Below, piece by piece: positions 1-21,401 of a stretch of 64,000 nt of DNA; position 1 is the stretch's first letter, and every line of letters starts with the position of its first letter. A program made the translations under genes and the position numbers. The DNA comes from Macrobrachium rosenbergii. Lineage: Eukaryota > Arthropoda > Malacostraca > Decapoda > Palaemonidae. The stretch spans positions 38,829,037 to 38,893,036 of the forward strand of contig NC_089777.1 in assembly GCF_040412425.1 (NCBI RefSeq), read 5' to 3'. The notes beneath the pieces are model-generated. The model was not told where the DNA came from. It was given only the letters and a program-made list of their open reading frames with translations, and did no database searches.

Positions 1-477
1 TATAGGCTTTAAAGTCACAAGGTCGATCATCTGCCAAGGGCAAGTGATTTCTACTCTCTTTGTAAAAATTTCATTTTTTCATTGTGCTTCTGTTGACTTT
101 AGCAGTGAACTATATACCTGATAATTAGTCAGTTGTGGAGGAATGTAGGTGAAGAAGGTACGGGAGAAAGCATCCTCATGCTAAATACTTGCTGAGAACC
201 GAAAGGTTAACACCTGCAGGAACCATTTCCCCTTAGGGAAGAAAACCAAATCCCAGACAGTGATTGGCTCCAGAAAGAAAATAACAGTTGTCACTGCCAC
301 ATTCATATTTTAACCTCTGAATTGTGGATCAACTGCCTGTATAGAAGACTTGCATATTACCCATTTCTTACACCTACTCAAAAAGCTCACCAGCATTGCA
401 TCGAACCCTGTGCACATACATCTCTACTCTATATTTCACGAACTTTCGTATTGCCTGGATGTTATGGCCCCTCCCTT

Positions 478-1050
478 GCAATTCCTCTTTCGCCCCAACT
501 ATCCGGCACTTTCTAGGTCTTCTTCCCCTCGTCCTTCATTCTCTCTACATGACCAGACCATCTCACAATGCTCTAATCCTGTCCTTTTACTTACACTAAG
601 TTTTTTTACCATTTCTTTCATGCGTTACCACATTTTACATCTATTGAATCTTTTCATGCCACATAAACAGTTCATCGCAACAGCTTCAACTTTTAATTTT
701 TTTTTATTTGTGTTTAGCATCCACACTTCATCTCCGTAAAGGAGAGCTGGTTCATGAATTCCTAGATCCATTCTCCTTTCCTTTATAGACACTTCAAGTC
801 TGTTCTCACTCATCTGCACGTAACCTGCTTCCTTTCTTGCTTCGTCTGATCTGGAACTCACCTTTTCTTTCGCCCTACCAGCCATCAATCGTAAATCGTT
901 ATATCTACTCCCAATTACAGCTTCCATTGTCCCACCATTCATATTGAAACTCATTGACCCACCATCGTGACTTCCATTGAGCCTAATAACCTTGCTGTTG
1001 CTTACTATTACTCTCAACTTATTTTCTTGCAAATACTCAGACTCATTCAC
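478..1050 (-). pseudogene. Relic of a non-LTR retrotransposon reverse transcriptase C-terminus
   Basis: On the minus strand an open frame (1050 to 625) reads ENKLRVIVSNSKVIRL, then LLYGDEVWML and KKLKVEAVAMNCL. After a frame break, IVRWSGHVERMKDE follows down to about 500. These are the thumb and C-terminal motifs of RTE/jockey-type reverse transcriptases (LRVNxxKSKV, LLYGSExW, VExxEMxxLR, RWxGHVxRM). The catalytic YADD region is absent and stops interrupt it, so it is a fragment. A similar relic lies at 40531-40970 (-). Confidence 0.7.

Positions 1051-1097
<47 letters not shown>
1051..1097. repeat. (TA)n(TG)n microsatellite
   Basis: TATATA repeats pass into a TGTGTG run. Open frames crossing it (CVCVC, IYIYI) are translation of the repeat, not genes. 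Confidence 0.95.
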
Positions 1098-1099
<2 letters not shown>

Positions 1100-1517
1100 A
1101 TAAATACACCTGTTTTCGTTCAGGGCTCCCCTATAGAAAAAGCACAAGGCTTAATCCAAAACGAACGACCTATCTGCTGTCGGCCTCAAACATATTTTCA
1201 TATAAAGCTCTCATGTATGCCAGTGTAGAAACAGTCAACCGGTGTTTTACGTAATATATATAAATGGTAATGCAATTGGAAATTAATTGAGAGAACAAGT
1301 TTCAGGCCTGAAACGCATGTGAACTCGTGCCCAAGTTGAGAGATACCCGGTTGCCCAAACCATCGGTTCTCTCGTGAGTCATTTTAGTTGAATGAAAAGA
1401 GAAGAAACTGAGTCACTGCATATTTACTACCTGCCTGTTTAAATACACTTGTTACCTCTGGCTAACATGGAAAATAGGAGCTGGAGGGTGACAGATCTTA
1501 GAAATGCATTCCGTAGT

Positions 1518-1671
<154 letters not shown>

Positions 1672-2661
1672 TGTATAAACATATTCTTGCTCAATATATT
1701 TATAAATTCATTTTTTCAAGACTTTTTATTACATATTGTTTCACGTCCGCAAAGCGATAAATCAAAACAACTGATCAAGTATAAAAATGACGAATTTAAA
1801 AGTAGGGGTATTTTATAGTATGAGAAGAAGCTTTAAGGAATGAAAAATCAATACTTTTGTCGTATTTAGACGCGCTGGAGAAAATGGGGAAAGTATCCTG
1901 ATTTATTAATACATTTTACTTTGTTATATCATTGCCACAGACCCAAACTTTTTAGAAATTGTTGTGATAATGCACTGCTTGAATAGAATTATATCCTTTT
2001 AACAAGATTCTCATCTTAATCCTTACTGAGAAAAGGCAAAACTTAATTTACAGTTTTTATTTTTTAAGCAATATTTACCTATGTAGCTGCAACAGGGAAA
2101 GCAGCCAAATGTTTCCAGAGGGAAAGCTGCCATCTGTTTCGGCAGGTTTTGTCTGGAGACATTAGGCAACCTCTCTTCTGTGGGCGTGGCCTGTCACTTA
2201 TATTAGAATGAAACACTGAACTGTACTGTAGTTTAATTGCAGCTCACAGTAGTCACTTATTACACAATACCACTTGATTTTACTGTCATGTCGGGGTGTT
2301 TCTAGGTTTACTACCACTTCTTTGCTGGTATTAGCAATACAAATAAGGAGATGGAAGCTTAAATTAGTTTTGAAAATTGCTAATAGCATTCTCTTGGTGT
2401 GAGTATATGCAGACAGTACATGCCGAGAGAATGTATGTAAATTCGTATGGCACCTTGCAACGTGAAATTTTCTGTTTCAGTTTTATTTACATTATTTTCA
2501 CCAAGAAGGCCATAGCGGCGTGCTACAGTACCTTTATATGTCTGTAGAAACCAGTTTCTTTTTTTAAGCTCATTCATGTTGCATGTGCTATAATTCTTGA
2601 CATAACTGTCGTGGTTGTGGTCCACTCGAGATTAGCCATAGGTTATGTGTGATTGTTGCAG
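1672..2661. other. No gene seen; upstream or intronic sequence of the mas-like gene
   Basis: AT-rich sequence without a convincing coding frame. I looked for a short ATG exon ending in phase 1 with a good donor to pair with the exon at 2662 and did not find one; the donor-like GTGAGT at about 1372 and 2399 have no usable ATG frame in front. Confidence 0.5.
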
Positions 2662-10569
<7,908 letters not shown>

Positions 10570-12560
10570 CCAAGAGTTCTAAGGCCTGTCTAACACTGGC
10601 ATTTATAAAGAGGTGTTTGGTTGGAATTGGTGGAGCTACTTAATATTTTTCAAGGATGGGAGAAGGATTACTCTGGTGGGGACCAATACAGGGATCTGAC
10701 TTATTCCTGATTGAGGGCATCGGTTTTAATTGACAGATAAAGTCTAAACATTGGATTTCCAGTAATCTTAAAGGAAAAAGTATAAGATCTTATGAGAAAA
10801 CTTTTAATTAATACTTAGAATGCATGTGATAGTAGTTTTACAGTCTCATGTTAGAGTTTTTAAAATTTTTTCATCTTAATCACTCCAATTCGGCTCATGT
10901 TGTTTACTGGTTTTTACCAGATTCTTGGTATACTGATGAAATGTTTCTTATAAATGAAACTTGTAATTATGAGTTTACAACAAAAAACTCAAACCGTGGA
11001 AATTTGCATTAGCCATAATACTCTTATAGAGGTTAGTGTTATGTATCATATTTATTTGTAATTTATTTCAGCCTTATAATGTAGATATGGCACATTATTT
11101 TAGCTTAAGAATGTTGCATGATATTTGTTTAATAATTCAGTATTATCAAAGTGAATTCTTATCTTAGGAACTAAGCATGACAATTGGATTTTCTGGAATG
11201 TACTTTCAGGACATGTCTTTTATTACAGTCTCTTTTATTTGTAGGAGGAAAAATACTGAAATGATTTTTTATAAAAATGTTTTTTTCATGCAACAGATTC
11301 TTCCATTAAAATAATGTATGGAATTTTGACAATTTTATTTAGTGCGATGACATGGACTTCTACAATGGACATAAAATACAGGGGTTCAAAAAATGCAAGT
11401 CTTCCAATAAGAGAAATTATAGTTTCCCCTGTATAAGATTATCAAATAACTATAGACAGACTGCATCAGTTTTCATTGTTGTATAACCAAAGACGTATAC
11501 TGTATGTGGAAAATTAAGCTTTCGTTTGGAAATCTGACAAAATGACCCAGTGTGACGAAGTGACTTAAAAAAATCAAATAGGAACGTCATCTGCTGTCTC
11601 TCACAGCACTTGTGACTGTTGATAGAACTCGTGTGAAAGAGATTTATATTAGCAAAGACCTGATTATTGTTGAGCCAAAGACTTTTCCGTGTGATCACAC
11701 AATTCGATGTGATATGTTGGCTTACATTGCACTTTTCACTACAAGTGGCCAGATTGACGCAACTATTTACCGCAATTGGAATTGAGACTGCAGTACCCTA
11801 CGTGATACTTTAACTAGTGATCAAAATGTCATTATTTAATATGGATTTAGAGGCTACGTTACTACTGAAATGAAGGACTTGACACAATCGAAAGTGAAAC
11901 AAATTGGGCATCAAAGCACTTTTATCTGTTAGTTTTAGCACAAGATAAACTTATGGTGTTATTTGGTTATTTTTTCTTGCATTCCTTTCATTAGGAGCCA
12001 CACTTTTCTTGTGCTGGTTGTAAAGGGCTCAATTTTGCTCTTTGAAATCGTGTAACTAGTCCAAAACAAATTTATGCCATAAAAAAAGTTTTTCAAGGAT
12101 TTTGTATAAAAGGAAAATATTTTGTGGATTGCTATATCTCCATAAAATTGTTTCTTGGGTTGGTACATCTTCCAAAGTACAATATAACCTCCAAAAAGAT
12201 CATTACAATTTTGTCAATTTCTTCCCAAAAAATGGCACCATAAGTTTTTGTAACATGTAACTTACACATCATTCATTAAGTTGTTAACTTATATTTTTGT
12301 TTTTTGTTTTTGTTTTTGTTTTTTTTTGTTTTTGTTATGATTCCAGGTTTTGCTTGTTTATTGTACATGATTTTTGATAGTTTCATGTGAGCAACATTGT
12401 TTAAAATTTGGTTATTTTTAGAATGTCCCACTATAAATCTTCATGATGTATTCATATCACTGACAAAGACTAATTTAAAAAGATGTTTTTTCTATAGCCG
12501 TATTTTCTGAATATAAAGATGAGCATTTTTATGTAAATAAAGTTTTTACAGAACTTGTTT
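10570..12560 (+). other. Likely 3' UTR of the mas-like gene
   Basis: AT-rich sequence follows the stop with no coding frame that looks real. An AATAAA at 12536-12541 is followed by a T/GT-rich stretch and is the best polyadenylation signal. A (TTTTTG)n-like tract lies at about 12298-12336. A UTR of about 2 kb is long but plausible; earlier cleavage sites cannot be excluded. Confidence 0.5.
12536..12541 (+). terminator. Polyadenylation signal AATAAA
   Basis: AATAAA hexamer in the AT-rich trailer of the mas-like gene, about 2 kb after the stop, followed by a T-rich downstream element. Confidence 0.5.
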
Positions 12561-12561
12561 A

Positions 12562-15293
12562 CTCATTTCCTTTAAACAACTGATATGTACCCGAAAGTTG
12601 AAAAGCTGTATATAATAATATTGAATAGCAGGTTAGGCAGTAGTTTGTGATCTCAAAACCTGAGCTGATTTGGACGTGATGAGAATGGATGAGAAGCAGT
12701 AAGCTAGAAAAGCAGGGAATTTGGAAGTAACTAGACAAAGACCAGTAATGATGTCCTGAAAATCCTAGAAAAATTAATGGCGTAGGAGATTAGGCAGAAG
12801 ATGTACAAGACAGAAGGCAGTGTAGAAAACACTGCACACCTAAACTTGCGAATAGGATATCTGACGTGACAACGTCAAGGATGCTGGTGAATAACTTTAG
12901 TAATCATAAAGCAGTGGCTGTTGGCTGTAGAATCCACATAAAACCGTGATCCTTGGGTAATTCATTGTTTTAGGATGCTTGACAAAACATCTTATCGTAT
13001 TTTGTTAGCGCTTGCTTATCAAAGTTTACACTGTTCGTGCTTCCATGGAATTACTAAGATTTGGTGTCGGATTTAATATTAGTATTTTACAAGAAAAACA
13101 GGAAAATATCAGCCTTATATAAGTCTCTTAATTGGGAGTAAAAGTTCTCTCTCACTTTCTCATAGCAGTTTTACTCACAGTATCATGTCATCCATTGTAA
13201 AGTATAGTTTTGAGAAGAACTTTGTGATTTGTAAAGATTAGCCTGGCTTTTATACAATTGTGGCCACGAAGTGATGGTAAGAAGCGAGGCGAAACCTGAT
13301 ATGAACCTCTCGACTCGAGGAAATCAGCAAAAATAACTTAGTTGATTAGAAACCATAGAATAATGAACAACAATGAATATCCAAAGTAATTAACAGCTTT
13401 CACAGTGTTAACTCTATAGTTTCAGAGTTCAATAGTAGCGACTGTTTGATTGATGGAGGAGTAACTATGGTAGGTGTAGAACTTTAGTGCAACTGTTAAT
13501 CCAGTGTTGGTGTTCGGGAAGATTCTATGGAATCTTTAACTTTTGCGTTGAACTTAAGAAGAGCGTTGCTCCACTTTTCAAACATGTTTGAGTACTATTT
13601 ACCACTTACCACATGTACTCTGTGTGAATCGGAGTCCTCTGTACCGTGAGCTTCAATTCCTTTCACTCTAGAATGAAGTTATGGAATCTCTTCCAACCTC
13701 CAATTTCCATGACTAACAATCTTCCACCCGTCAAACGAGCAAGACTTGTTCCTTCAGGGATTAAACCCCACTTTTTTCCTCCACTCCTAATTATATTTCT
13801 GTTCGACCTTGGCAATAAAAAGGCAGTCATTTTCTCGTTCCATGCATTTATTTAAATTCCGATTCTGTATTTACAGTTTTTTATATATAAATACAGGCTC
13901 AAGTGTAACTACATAGAACCAAAGAAAATCAGTTACGTTTCACAAGAGAATGGAAAAAGTGAATGAAGTTCAGTAAAGAAGAAATGGAATGGGACTAACC
14001 CATTTAGTGCTTTGATAACTATTTAAAGTCATGGCTTCATATTTTGAAGATCACATTTATAACTACATTAAAAGCCAGTTGTTTGATTATTTACAGTAAT
14101 TACACGTTATTTTGGTAACTATATGTTACCAACAAAAACTATTAAAAAGTTAGAAAATAATTATGAAAACACTGATTCAATTTTTTTGCAAGCATGGATG
14201 GTAGTTTCTAAAATACATAGGCCTTAAATTATATGAGAGGATTTATTTCCTTTCGTGATTAGATTGCTAACAGCGTAACTGCCAAGGGTCTCATTTGGTT
14301 CTTCGCCAGTAATCACTTACACTTTCTTTTTAAGTTGTATTGAGACCCAGACTAGGATAGCTACTCAAATCAATAAGAGCAGCTCAAGTAAAGCAACAAC
14401 TATAATCAGGTCCGATGTCAACAAAACATGGCAAATTCAGCTTCTCAAAACATGAGGGTCAAAGAACTAGGGAACTACAGAAGAAAACAGAGAATCCCAA
14501 GTCATGGATATTACTTTGTCCCACTGTGAATGTATTTTGAAATCCGCCATGTGGCTTTCAATGGTAGTCTATATTGGAGTCATCATTTAAATTAGTTTCC
14601 AAGACGGCGGTAACAGACTACGTAATCGAACCAACGAAAATCATCACTCCATATGGCAACTTTATTGAAAGATTTTCACAAATTCCTCCCTGTAACTTCG
14701 TCGTCATCTTTAAACTTCGGCAAAAAAAGGAGAAAGAGATTAATAGTAACTTTCGTATGTTAACATACACAAAAATTGCTTTGAAATATCTTTACATCAA
14801 CTAACTGCCCACGTTTAATAATACAGAAAAGATATTTTTTATTAGTAATTGAGTATGATTTGAGAAACAAACCTAATAGGTTATCTTATAATATACAAAG
14901 ACCTCCAGTTACATTATTAAAAAAAAGAAATAACAGCCATGAGCTTTCTTTATTTTTTGTTTTTGCTGATCACGATGGTTTTACCATGACGCTAAATGAG
15001 TGGCTAATGCCTAGCATACTGATTTGACTTTCTTTTTTATTGATACTGATAGCCTTTTTCCTTTACTAACACCCCACCCCCTCCCTTCCTCCCTCTCTCA
15101 CACAACTATGTTTGCGTGGTATAGTGTATGTTGGGGTTTAACAGACTGCCGATGGATCTTTGGGTAGGTATGAGAATCAGTTAATGGGTGAAAATGTTGA
15201 ACACCAGAGTTCATCCTCAATTCATTTGTCAAAGGGTACGTTTTGCAGGGAGTCATGTATTCCTGTAGATCCAGCTCCATTTAAGCTACATGG

Positions 15294-15296
<3 letters not shown>
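12562..15296. other. Intergenic, no gene recognised
   Basis: AT-rich sequence with only short, composition-driven open frames (for example 13646-13855 and 14574-14804). No motif, splice pairing or repeat was recognised. Confidence 0.5.

Positions 15297-15355
<59 letters not shown>
15297..15355. repeat. (TA)n microsatellite, left of foldback element
   Basis: A pure TA run that directly precedes the foldback repeat at 15386-15702. Confidence 0.95.
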
Positions 15356-15359
<4 letters not shown>

Positions 15360-15385
15360 TTTTATCACACCGTGATTTATATACA

Positions 15386-16319
<934 letters not shown>

Positions 16320-16742
16320 TGTAAAGTCACCAAGTCGGCGCCAGGATAGTGTTTCGGCGGCGCCATTAATTAAGTCTCCGCTGAGCTTGTTTTCTTTGGT
16401 GACTTCCCGTTTTCTTCAAGCTCAATTAGTCACGCCTAAAACATGCCAGGTCACGCATTTTAATCATTTTTACTTTATGGTATTTATACGAATGTCACAC
16501 ATTGTGTATCACATGTTTCTTCATTCACAGGCATCAAGACTGTATCTATATTGTAGCTCTGTATGTTTTGTATTGTAATTTGTACTCGTTCACTGCATAT
16601 TATTGTTTATTGTTTCGACCTCAGGTCACAGTCAATTCCATTGTCTCTCACGGCCCGGCGTCAGTCGGCCGCAATATAAGCTGCCTGGATCTGTAATAAA
16701 GTAGCAGTAACTTTTACCTGCTCGTTTCTTTGACACCTTACA
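16320..16742 (+). repeat. 5' LTR
   Basis: 423 bp, TG...CA ends. It contains AATAAA at about 16696 near its 3' end and carries a short TAAACAATAAT-like AT region upstream. It is nearly identical to 20978-21401. Confidence 0.95.
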
Positions 16743-16743
16743 G

Positions 16744-16756
16744 TGGTGACCCGGGT
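16744..16756 (+). other. Candidate primer binding site
   Basis: TGGTGACCCGG directly follows the 5' LTR after one base. TGG start matches a tRNA CCA end; the tRNA species is not assigned. Confidence 0.6.
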
Positions 16757-16974
16757 ATCCGGAGCCATTAGCGGACTCACACGCGACTCAGTCTTGGCTC
16801 CAGGATTTCTCCAAAACGCTCTTAGCGGCCTAAACACGGCGCTGTAACCAGCGTTTGAGCGTGCTGACTCGCGTCGGCGTACCCCACCAGCGTCACTAGC
16901 GAACCACACGGCGCGCACGAAAAGTGCGTACTGACGCGAGTACCCCACTCCAGTAAGGGGTCAAAGGAGCGAGC

Positions 16975-17866
16975 ATGGACGCGGATATTCCTCCTTCATG
17001 CAGTTAAACGCGACCCCGCGGACTCCGAGGTTTACCTACCTCCCATCACAGCCGCGCCCGCCCGCATCGAGGCCCTCCCGCAACTCCACACCAGCGCCCG
17101 AACACACGACGGCCGGGCAACACAATCGCGGGCCGCCCTCACCGTAAAGCTGCCGCCGTTTACGCAGGGGAACCCATCGATGTGGCTGCGCAGGGTGGAG
17201 AGCCACTTCAGAATCGCGGACCTCACGGACGAAATCCTACAGGCCGACACAGTGCTCAACGCCCTTCCGGAGGACGTGTACAGAAAACTCATCTCGCGAG
17301 TACCGAAACACACACCCTCACATACAGCACCACAAAAAAGTTCCTCCTCGAAGCTTGCTCCCTGCCCATCGCCGAGCAGGCCGCCCGTGCAATCGACCTT
17401 GCCAATAATCCACGCCACGACCTCAATCCAAGAGACGCTTGGGGGGCATGGTCGTAGATCTCCTGTCAATACCAGACTTGGGTGGCACAAACAAGCGGCA
17501 GGAGATAAGCTTCATACGGGAAATCTACCTTCGCCAACTCCTCCCGGAAGTACGCAACCAGATCGCTCACCCCACACCATGCCTGTCGAGGACCTCAGAG
17601 GCGGCACAACACCTCACAGACTCCGTCAAGGCTTCACAGCGGCTAAAACCGGCCACACAGCCGGTCAGCTCCGTCCAGCCTGAAGAGGACGTAGAGCAGC
17701 CCGTCAACGCCATCGCCAACAGACGTCCATCGAACCACAGCAGACGGAGGTCCCGGGCTTCTGTCGCTACCACAAGTGGTTCGGAAAGGACGCCGAAACT
17801 GCCTGCCGCCCTGCTCGTTCAACCGCTCAAAACGGGGGTGGCGGCCAGCCAGCAGGACAGGCCGCC
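16975..17866 (+). pseudogene. gag relic of the LTR element
   Basis: From about 17150 the frame reads KLPPFTQGNPSMWLRRVE, then HFRIADLTDEI and NALPEDVY. It then shifts at about 17300 into KKFLLEACSLPIAEQA and DLANNPRHDLNPRDAW, and again into RQLLPEVRNQI. This is the capsid-like gag of gypsy elements of arthropods. At least two frameshifts, and the ATG at 16975 meets a stop after ten codons. Confidence 0.75.
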
Positions 17867-18175
17867 ATGGCAGCCGAAGAACCCAGGGCCTCAAAAACAG
17901 TAGGTTTTTACGTCCGCGACACCGTCTCCGGCAGGATGATGCTGGTCGACACAGGAGCCTTTAAGTCGGTCTTCCCAGCATCCAGAGAGGACCGCAACCA
18001 GACACCAGACCCGGCCGCTTTCCTGACGGCCGCCAACGGAACCCCCATCCTCTCCTACGGCACCAGGCTCCTGTCGATCTCCATCCTTGGCCAGAGTTAC
18101 TCCTGGGACTTCATCGTCGCGGACGTGGAACCCCACTCCTGGGGGCCGATTTTCTGGCGCACTTCGGCCTGCTAG
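17867..18175 (+). pseudogene. Retroviral-type aspartic protease of the LTR element
   Basis: An open frame encodes FYVRDTVSGRMMLVDTGAFKS: the DTGA catalytic motif lies about 28 residues in, followed by LTAANGTPI and FIVADVE. The frame closes at 18175, before the normal junction with reverse transcriptase, so it is shifted or truncated relative to the family. Confidence 0.8.
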
Positions 18176-18441
18176 TCGACGTGGGGCGCAAGCGCCTCCT
18201 CGATACCGACTCCTGCCGGTCTCTCCGTTAACGGCGGGACCCAGACCCACCATCAGCGCCGCTGCCCCCACCAGTATGCACACCTTCTGTCGGAGTTCCT
18301 GAGGTATTTAAGCCCGAGCCGCCAAGTCCCCGGGGCCCCAGCCAAGCACGGCATATACCACCATATAGTGACTAAAGGGCCCCGACATGCGTAAGTTCCG
18401 CAGGCTTCCCCTCAGCGCCTTCAGGAGGCGAAAAAGCATTC

Positions 18442-19120
18442 ATGGGAGATGGAACAGATGGGCATCTGCAGGAAAGCCTCCAGTCCATGGGCCTCCCCCT
18501 CCACATGGTGCAGAAACCGGACGGCTCCTGGAGACCCTGCGGCGACTACAGGCGGCTCAACATTGCAACAGAGCCCGACCACTACCCTCTACCCAATATG
18601 CAAGACCTCACGGCCTCCTTTCACGGGGCCAAAATATTCACTAAATTGGACCTTCTTAAATCTTATTTCCAGGTACCTGTTGCGCCAGAGGACATACCAA
18701 AGACAGCCATCATCACGCCCTTCGGGTCCTATGTGTTCGCCTTCTCCACCTTCGGGCTGAGGAACGCCGGGCCACCTTCCAGCGGCTCATGGACAGCATC
18801 CTGGGGACCTAAAATTCTGCGCCTGCTACGTCGACGACATTCTCATATTTTCCAGGTCTCACAGCGAACACCAGAGGCACATCAAAGCAGTCCTCCAGCG
18901 CCTCCAAGAAAACGGCCTCGTCGTCCGTTTCGACAAGTGTACCTTCGGCGTCCAGAAAGCAGAATTCCTGGGTCACGAGGTGTCTCCGACAGGCGTCCGC
19001 CCTCTTACATCGAAAGTGGCAGCCGTAGCCAAGTTCCCGACACCCACCTCCATCAAGGCCGTCCAGGAGTTCCTTGGGATGGTAAACTTCTACAGGCGGT
19101 TCATCCCGGGATCGCGCACA
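18442..19120 (+). pseudogene. Reverse transcriptase of the LTR element, frameshifted
   Basis: Frame one carries MVQKPDGSWRPCGDYRRLN, LDLLKSYFQVPV and FSTFGLRNAG. After a shift near 18770 a second frame carries CYVDDILIFSR (catalytic YVDD, about 18822-18855), then FLGHEVSPTGV and FLGMVNFYRRFI. All the polymerase blocks are present in order; only the frame is lost, by one or two indels. Confidence 0.88.
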
Positions 19121-19640
19121 CCACGGCCCCCTGACGGAAGTCCTAAAGGTCAACCGAAGTCCCTGTCTTGGGGACCCAGCCAGCAGCAGGCCTTTTCCCT
19201 GACGAAGGCCGCCCTCACCAAGGCAACCGCCTTGGCACACCAGGATCCCAAGGCTCCCCTCCAGCTGACGACAGACGCCAGTAACGTTGCCTGCGGTGCT
19301 GTTCTGGAGCAAATCATCAACGCGCCCCCAGCCCATCGCCTTCTTCAGCAAGAAGTTCAGTCCCGCAGAGTCCCGCTTACAGCACCTTCGACAGGGAACT
19401 CTGCGCGATGTACCAGCAGTTCGGCACTTCAAGTTCCTCCTGAGAGGACGCCCTTCACAATCTTCACAGACCACCAGCCACTGGTTCACGCCTTCACGAA
19501 GCAGGGGACGCATGGTCTTCCAGACAGCAGCGCCACCTCTCAGCCATAGCCGAATTTACCTGTTCCGTCAGGTACCTCCCCGGCAAGAAAAATCCCGTAG
19601 CAGACGCCCTCTCCAGAGTCGAGTTGAACGCAGTGCAGCT
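19121..19640 (+). pseudogene. RNase H and connection of the LTR element
   Basis: The frame from 18980 continues as LSWGPSQQQAF and LQLTTDASNVACGAVL (the TDAS catalytic block). It then shifts to read FFSKKFSPAESR and FTIFTDHQPLVHAF. Typical Ty3/gypsy RNase H, interrupted by frameshifts near 19340 and 19540. Confidence 0.8.
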
Positions 19641-20770
19641 TGGTGTAGATTACCAGGACCTTGCCAGAGAACAGGCCGCTGACCCAGAAACCCCAGCATA
19701 CCGCACCGCCATCACATCCTCAAGTGGCGGGACGTGACCCTCGCCCCGGAGGCCCCAGCCTGCTCTGTGACATCAGCACAGGCCAGCCCCGCCCTTTGGT
19801 TCCAGCCTCACGCCGCCGCCAGGTATTCGACATCATTCACGGCCTCTCACACCCTCCGGCAGGACCACGGCCAAACTGCTTTCAAAAAGTTCGTCTGGCA
19901 CGGGGGTGCAAAAGGACGCCACAGCCTGGGCAAAAACAGTGCCTGCAGTGCCAGACCAGTAAAGTGGGTCGTCACACGCAGTCGGGGGTAGGCGAGTTCC
20001 ACAGCCAGGGCGCCGCCGGCACATCCACATCGACGTCGTCGGGCCCCTTCCCCATCAGGCGGATCCAGATACCTCCTCACGGTGGTAGACCGTTCGACGA
20101 GGTGGCCCGAAGCCACACCCATGCAAGAAGCCACCGCCAGCGCGTGCGCTGAGGCCCTGCTCTCCAGTTGGGTTAGCCGCCGGCGCCCCGGACCACATCA
20201 CAACCGTCAGGGGCCCCGCTTTCCTCTCCGAGTTGTGGTCTGCCCTGGCTCAACTGCTGGGAACCACGCACCACACCACCACAGCGTACAACCCAGCGGC
20301 CAACGGCCTGGTCGAACGGTTCCACAGGTCCTAAAGTCATCCTCATGGCCCGCTGCACCGCCGAGGACTGGAAACATCAGCTGCCGTGGGTCCTCTCGGG
20401 TTGAGGACCGCCCCAGAGCCGACGGCACCCCATCCGCAGCTGAACAAACCTATGGGGAACCCCTCGTGGTGCCGGGAGAGCTCGTGACGGACGGCGCCAC
20501 TCCCCATCTCTGCAGAGGCTCCGCGACGTGGCTGGCAAGTTCGCCTGCAGGCGCTCATACATCGACAAAGCAACCACCTTCATGCCGCCACAGCTGTCAT
20601 CCGCCACCCACGTCTTCGCCAGAGTCGACGCCGTCCGTCCACCACTAACTAAGCCCTACAGGGGACCCTTCCGCGTGCTGGAGCGGAACAGCAAGGCGTT
20701 CCAGCTGGCACTCCCAGGCAAGAACGACTGGGTTTCCATAGACCGGCTAAAGCCCGCCTTCCTGTCGGAG
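19641..20770 (+). pseudogene. Integrase of the LTR element, frameshifted, one catalytic Asp altered
   Basis: Pieces read CLQCQTSKV (zinc-binding CxxC), HIDVVGPLP (first catalytic Asp), VVDRSTRWPEATPMQ, then DHITTVRGPAFLSELW, YNPAANGLVERFHR and a C-terminal GPFRVL...FQL. The family motif at the second acidic position is TDRGP; here the codon is GTC (Val), so the DDE triad is broken. Several frameshifts and two stops add to this. Confidence 0.8.
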
Positions 20771-20977
20771 AGTCCCGGCAGCGATGCAGCACCCTTCCGC
20801 CCAAACGCACTCCAGCACGCCTCACCTCCTGCAGGCGCGCCGCCCCAGGAAGGTACCGCCCAAACAGCAGCCTCACAGGCGGGAGGCCCTCAGTTATCTT
20901 CAAGAGCCGCGGCACCCTTCAGCGTCCCAGCAGATACAGGGATTAATCAGACACGTCCTCGTCTTGGGGGGAGTATT

Positions 20978-21401
20978 TGTAAAGTCACCAAGTCGGCGCC
21001 AGGATAGTGTTTCGGCGGCGCCATTAATTAAGTCTCCGCTGAGCTTGTTTTCTTTGGTGACTTCCTGTTTTCTTCAAGCTCAATTAGTCACGCCTAAAAA
21101 CGTGCCAGGTCACGCATTTTAATAATTTTTACTTTATGGTATTTATACGAATGTCACACATTGTGTATCACCTGTTTCTTCATTCACAGGCATCAAGACT
21201 GTATCTATATTGTAGCTCTGTATGTTTTGTATTGTAATTTGTACTCGTTCACTGCATATTATTGTTTATTGTTTCGACCTCAGGTCACAGTCAATTCCAT
21301 TGTCTCTCACGGCCCGGCGTCAGTCGGCCGCAATATAAGCTGCCTGGATCTGTAATAAAGTAGCAGTAACTTTTACCTGCTCGTTTCTTTGACACCTTAC
21401 A
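20978..21401 (+). repeat. 3' LTR
   Basis: 424 bp, nearly identical to the 5' LTR. Differences seen include one extra A in the TAAAA run and substitutions in CTTCCYG, ACRTGCC, AATMATTT and TCACMTG. Preceded by a polypurine tract and followed by the ACGT target duplication. Confidence 0.95.

Larger units (their letters stand above)
16320..21401 (+). mobile_element. Ty3/gypsy-type LTR retrotransposon, complete in structure, coding frames broken
   Basis: Two direct LTRs (16320-16742 and 20978-21401) begin TGTAAAG and end CCTTACA. A 4-bp target duplication ACGT lies at 16316-16319 and 21402-21405. A primer-binding-like TGGTGACCCGG starts at 16744 and a purine tract GGGGGGAG sits before the 3' LTR. 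Between them, protein motifs in the order gag, protease (DTGA), reverse transcriptase (YVDD), RNase H (TDASN), integrase are read on the + strand; protease-RT-RH-IN order marks Ty3/gypsy. The interior is GC-rich, unlike the AT-rich flanks. Frameshifts and stops interrupt every domain, although the LTRs differ by only about five substitutions and one indel. Confidence 0.93.

Noticed and set aside
1372..1380. Donor of a signal-peptide exon for the mas-like gene (GTGAGT)
   Set aside because: No ATG with an open hydrophobic frame precedes it in the needed phase; the nearest ATG is followed at once by TGA.
17032..20915. Many long minus-strand frames in the LTR element
   Set aside because: GC-rich antisense shadows of gag-pol; motifs are all on the + strand.
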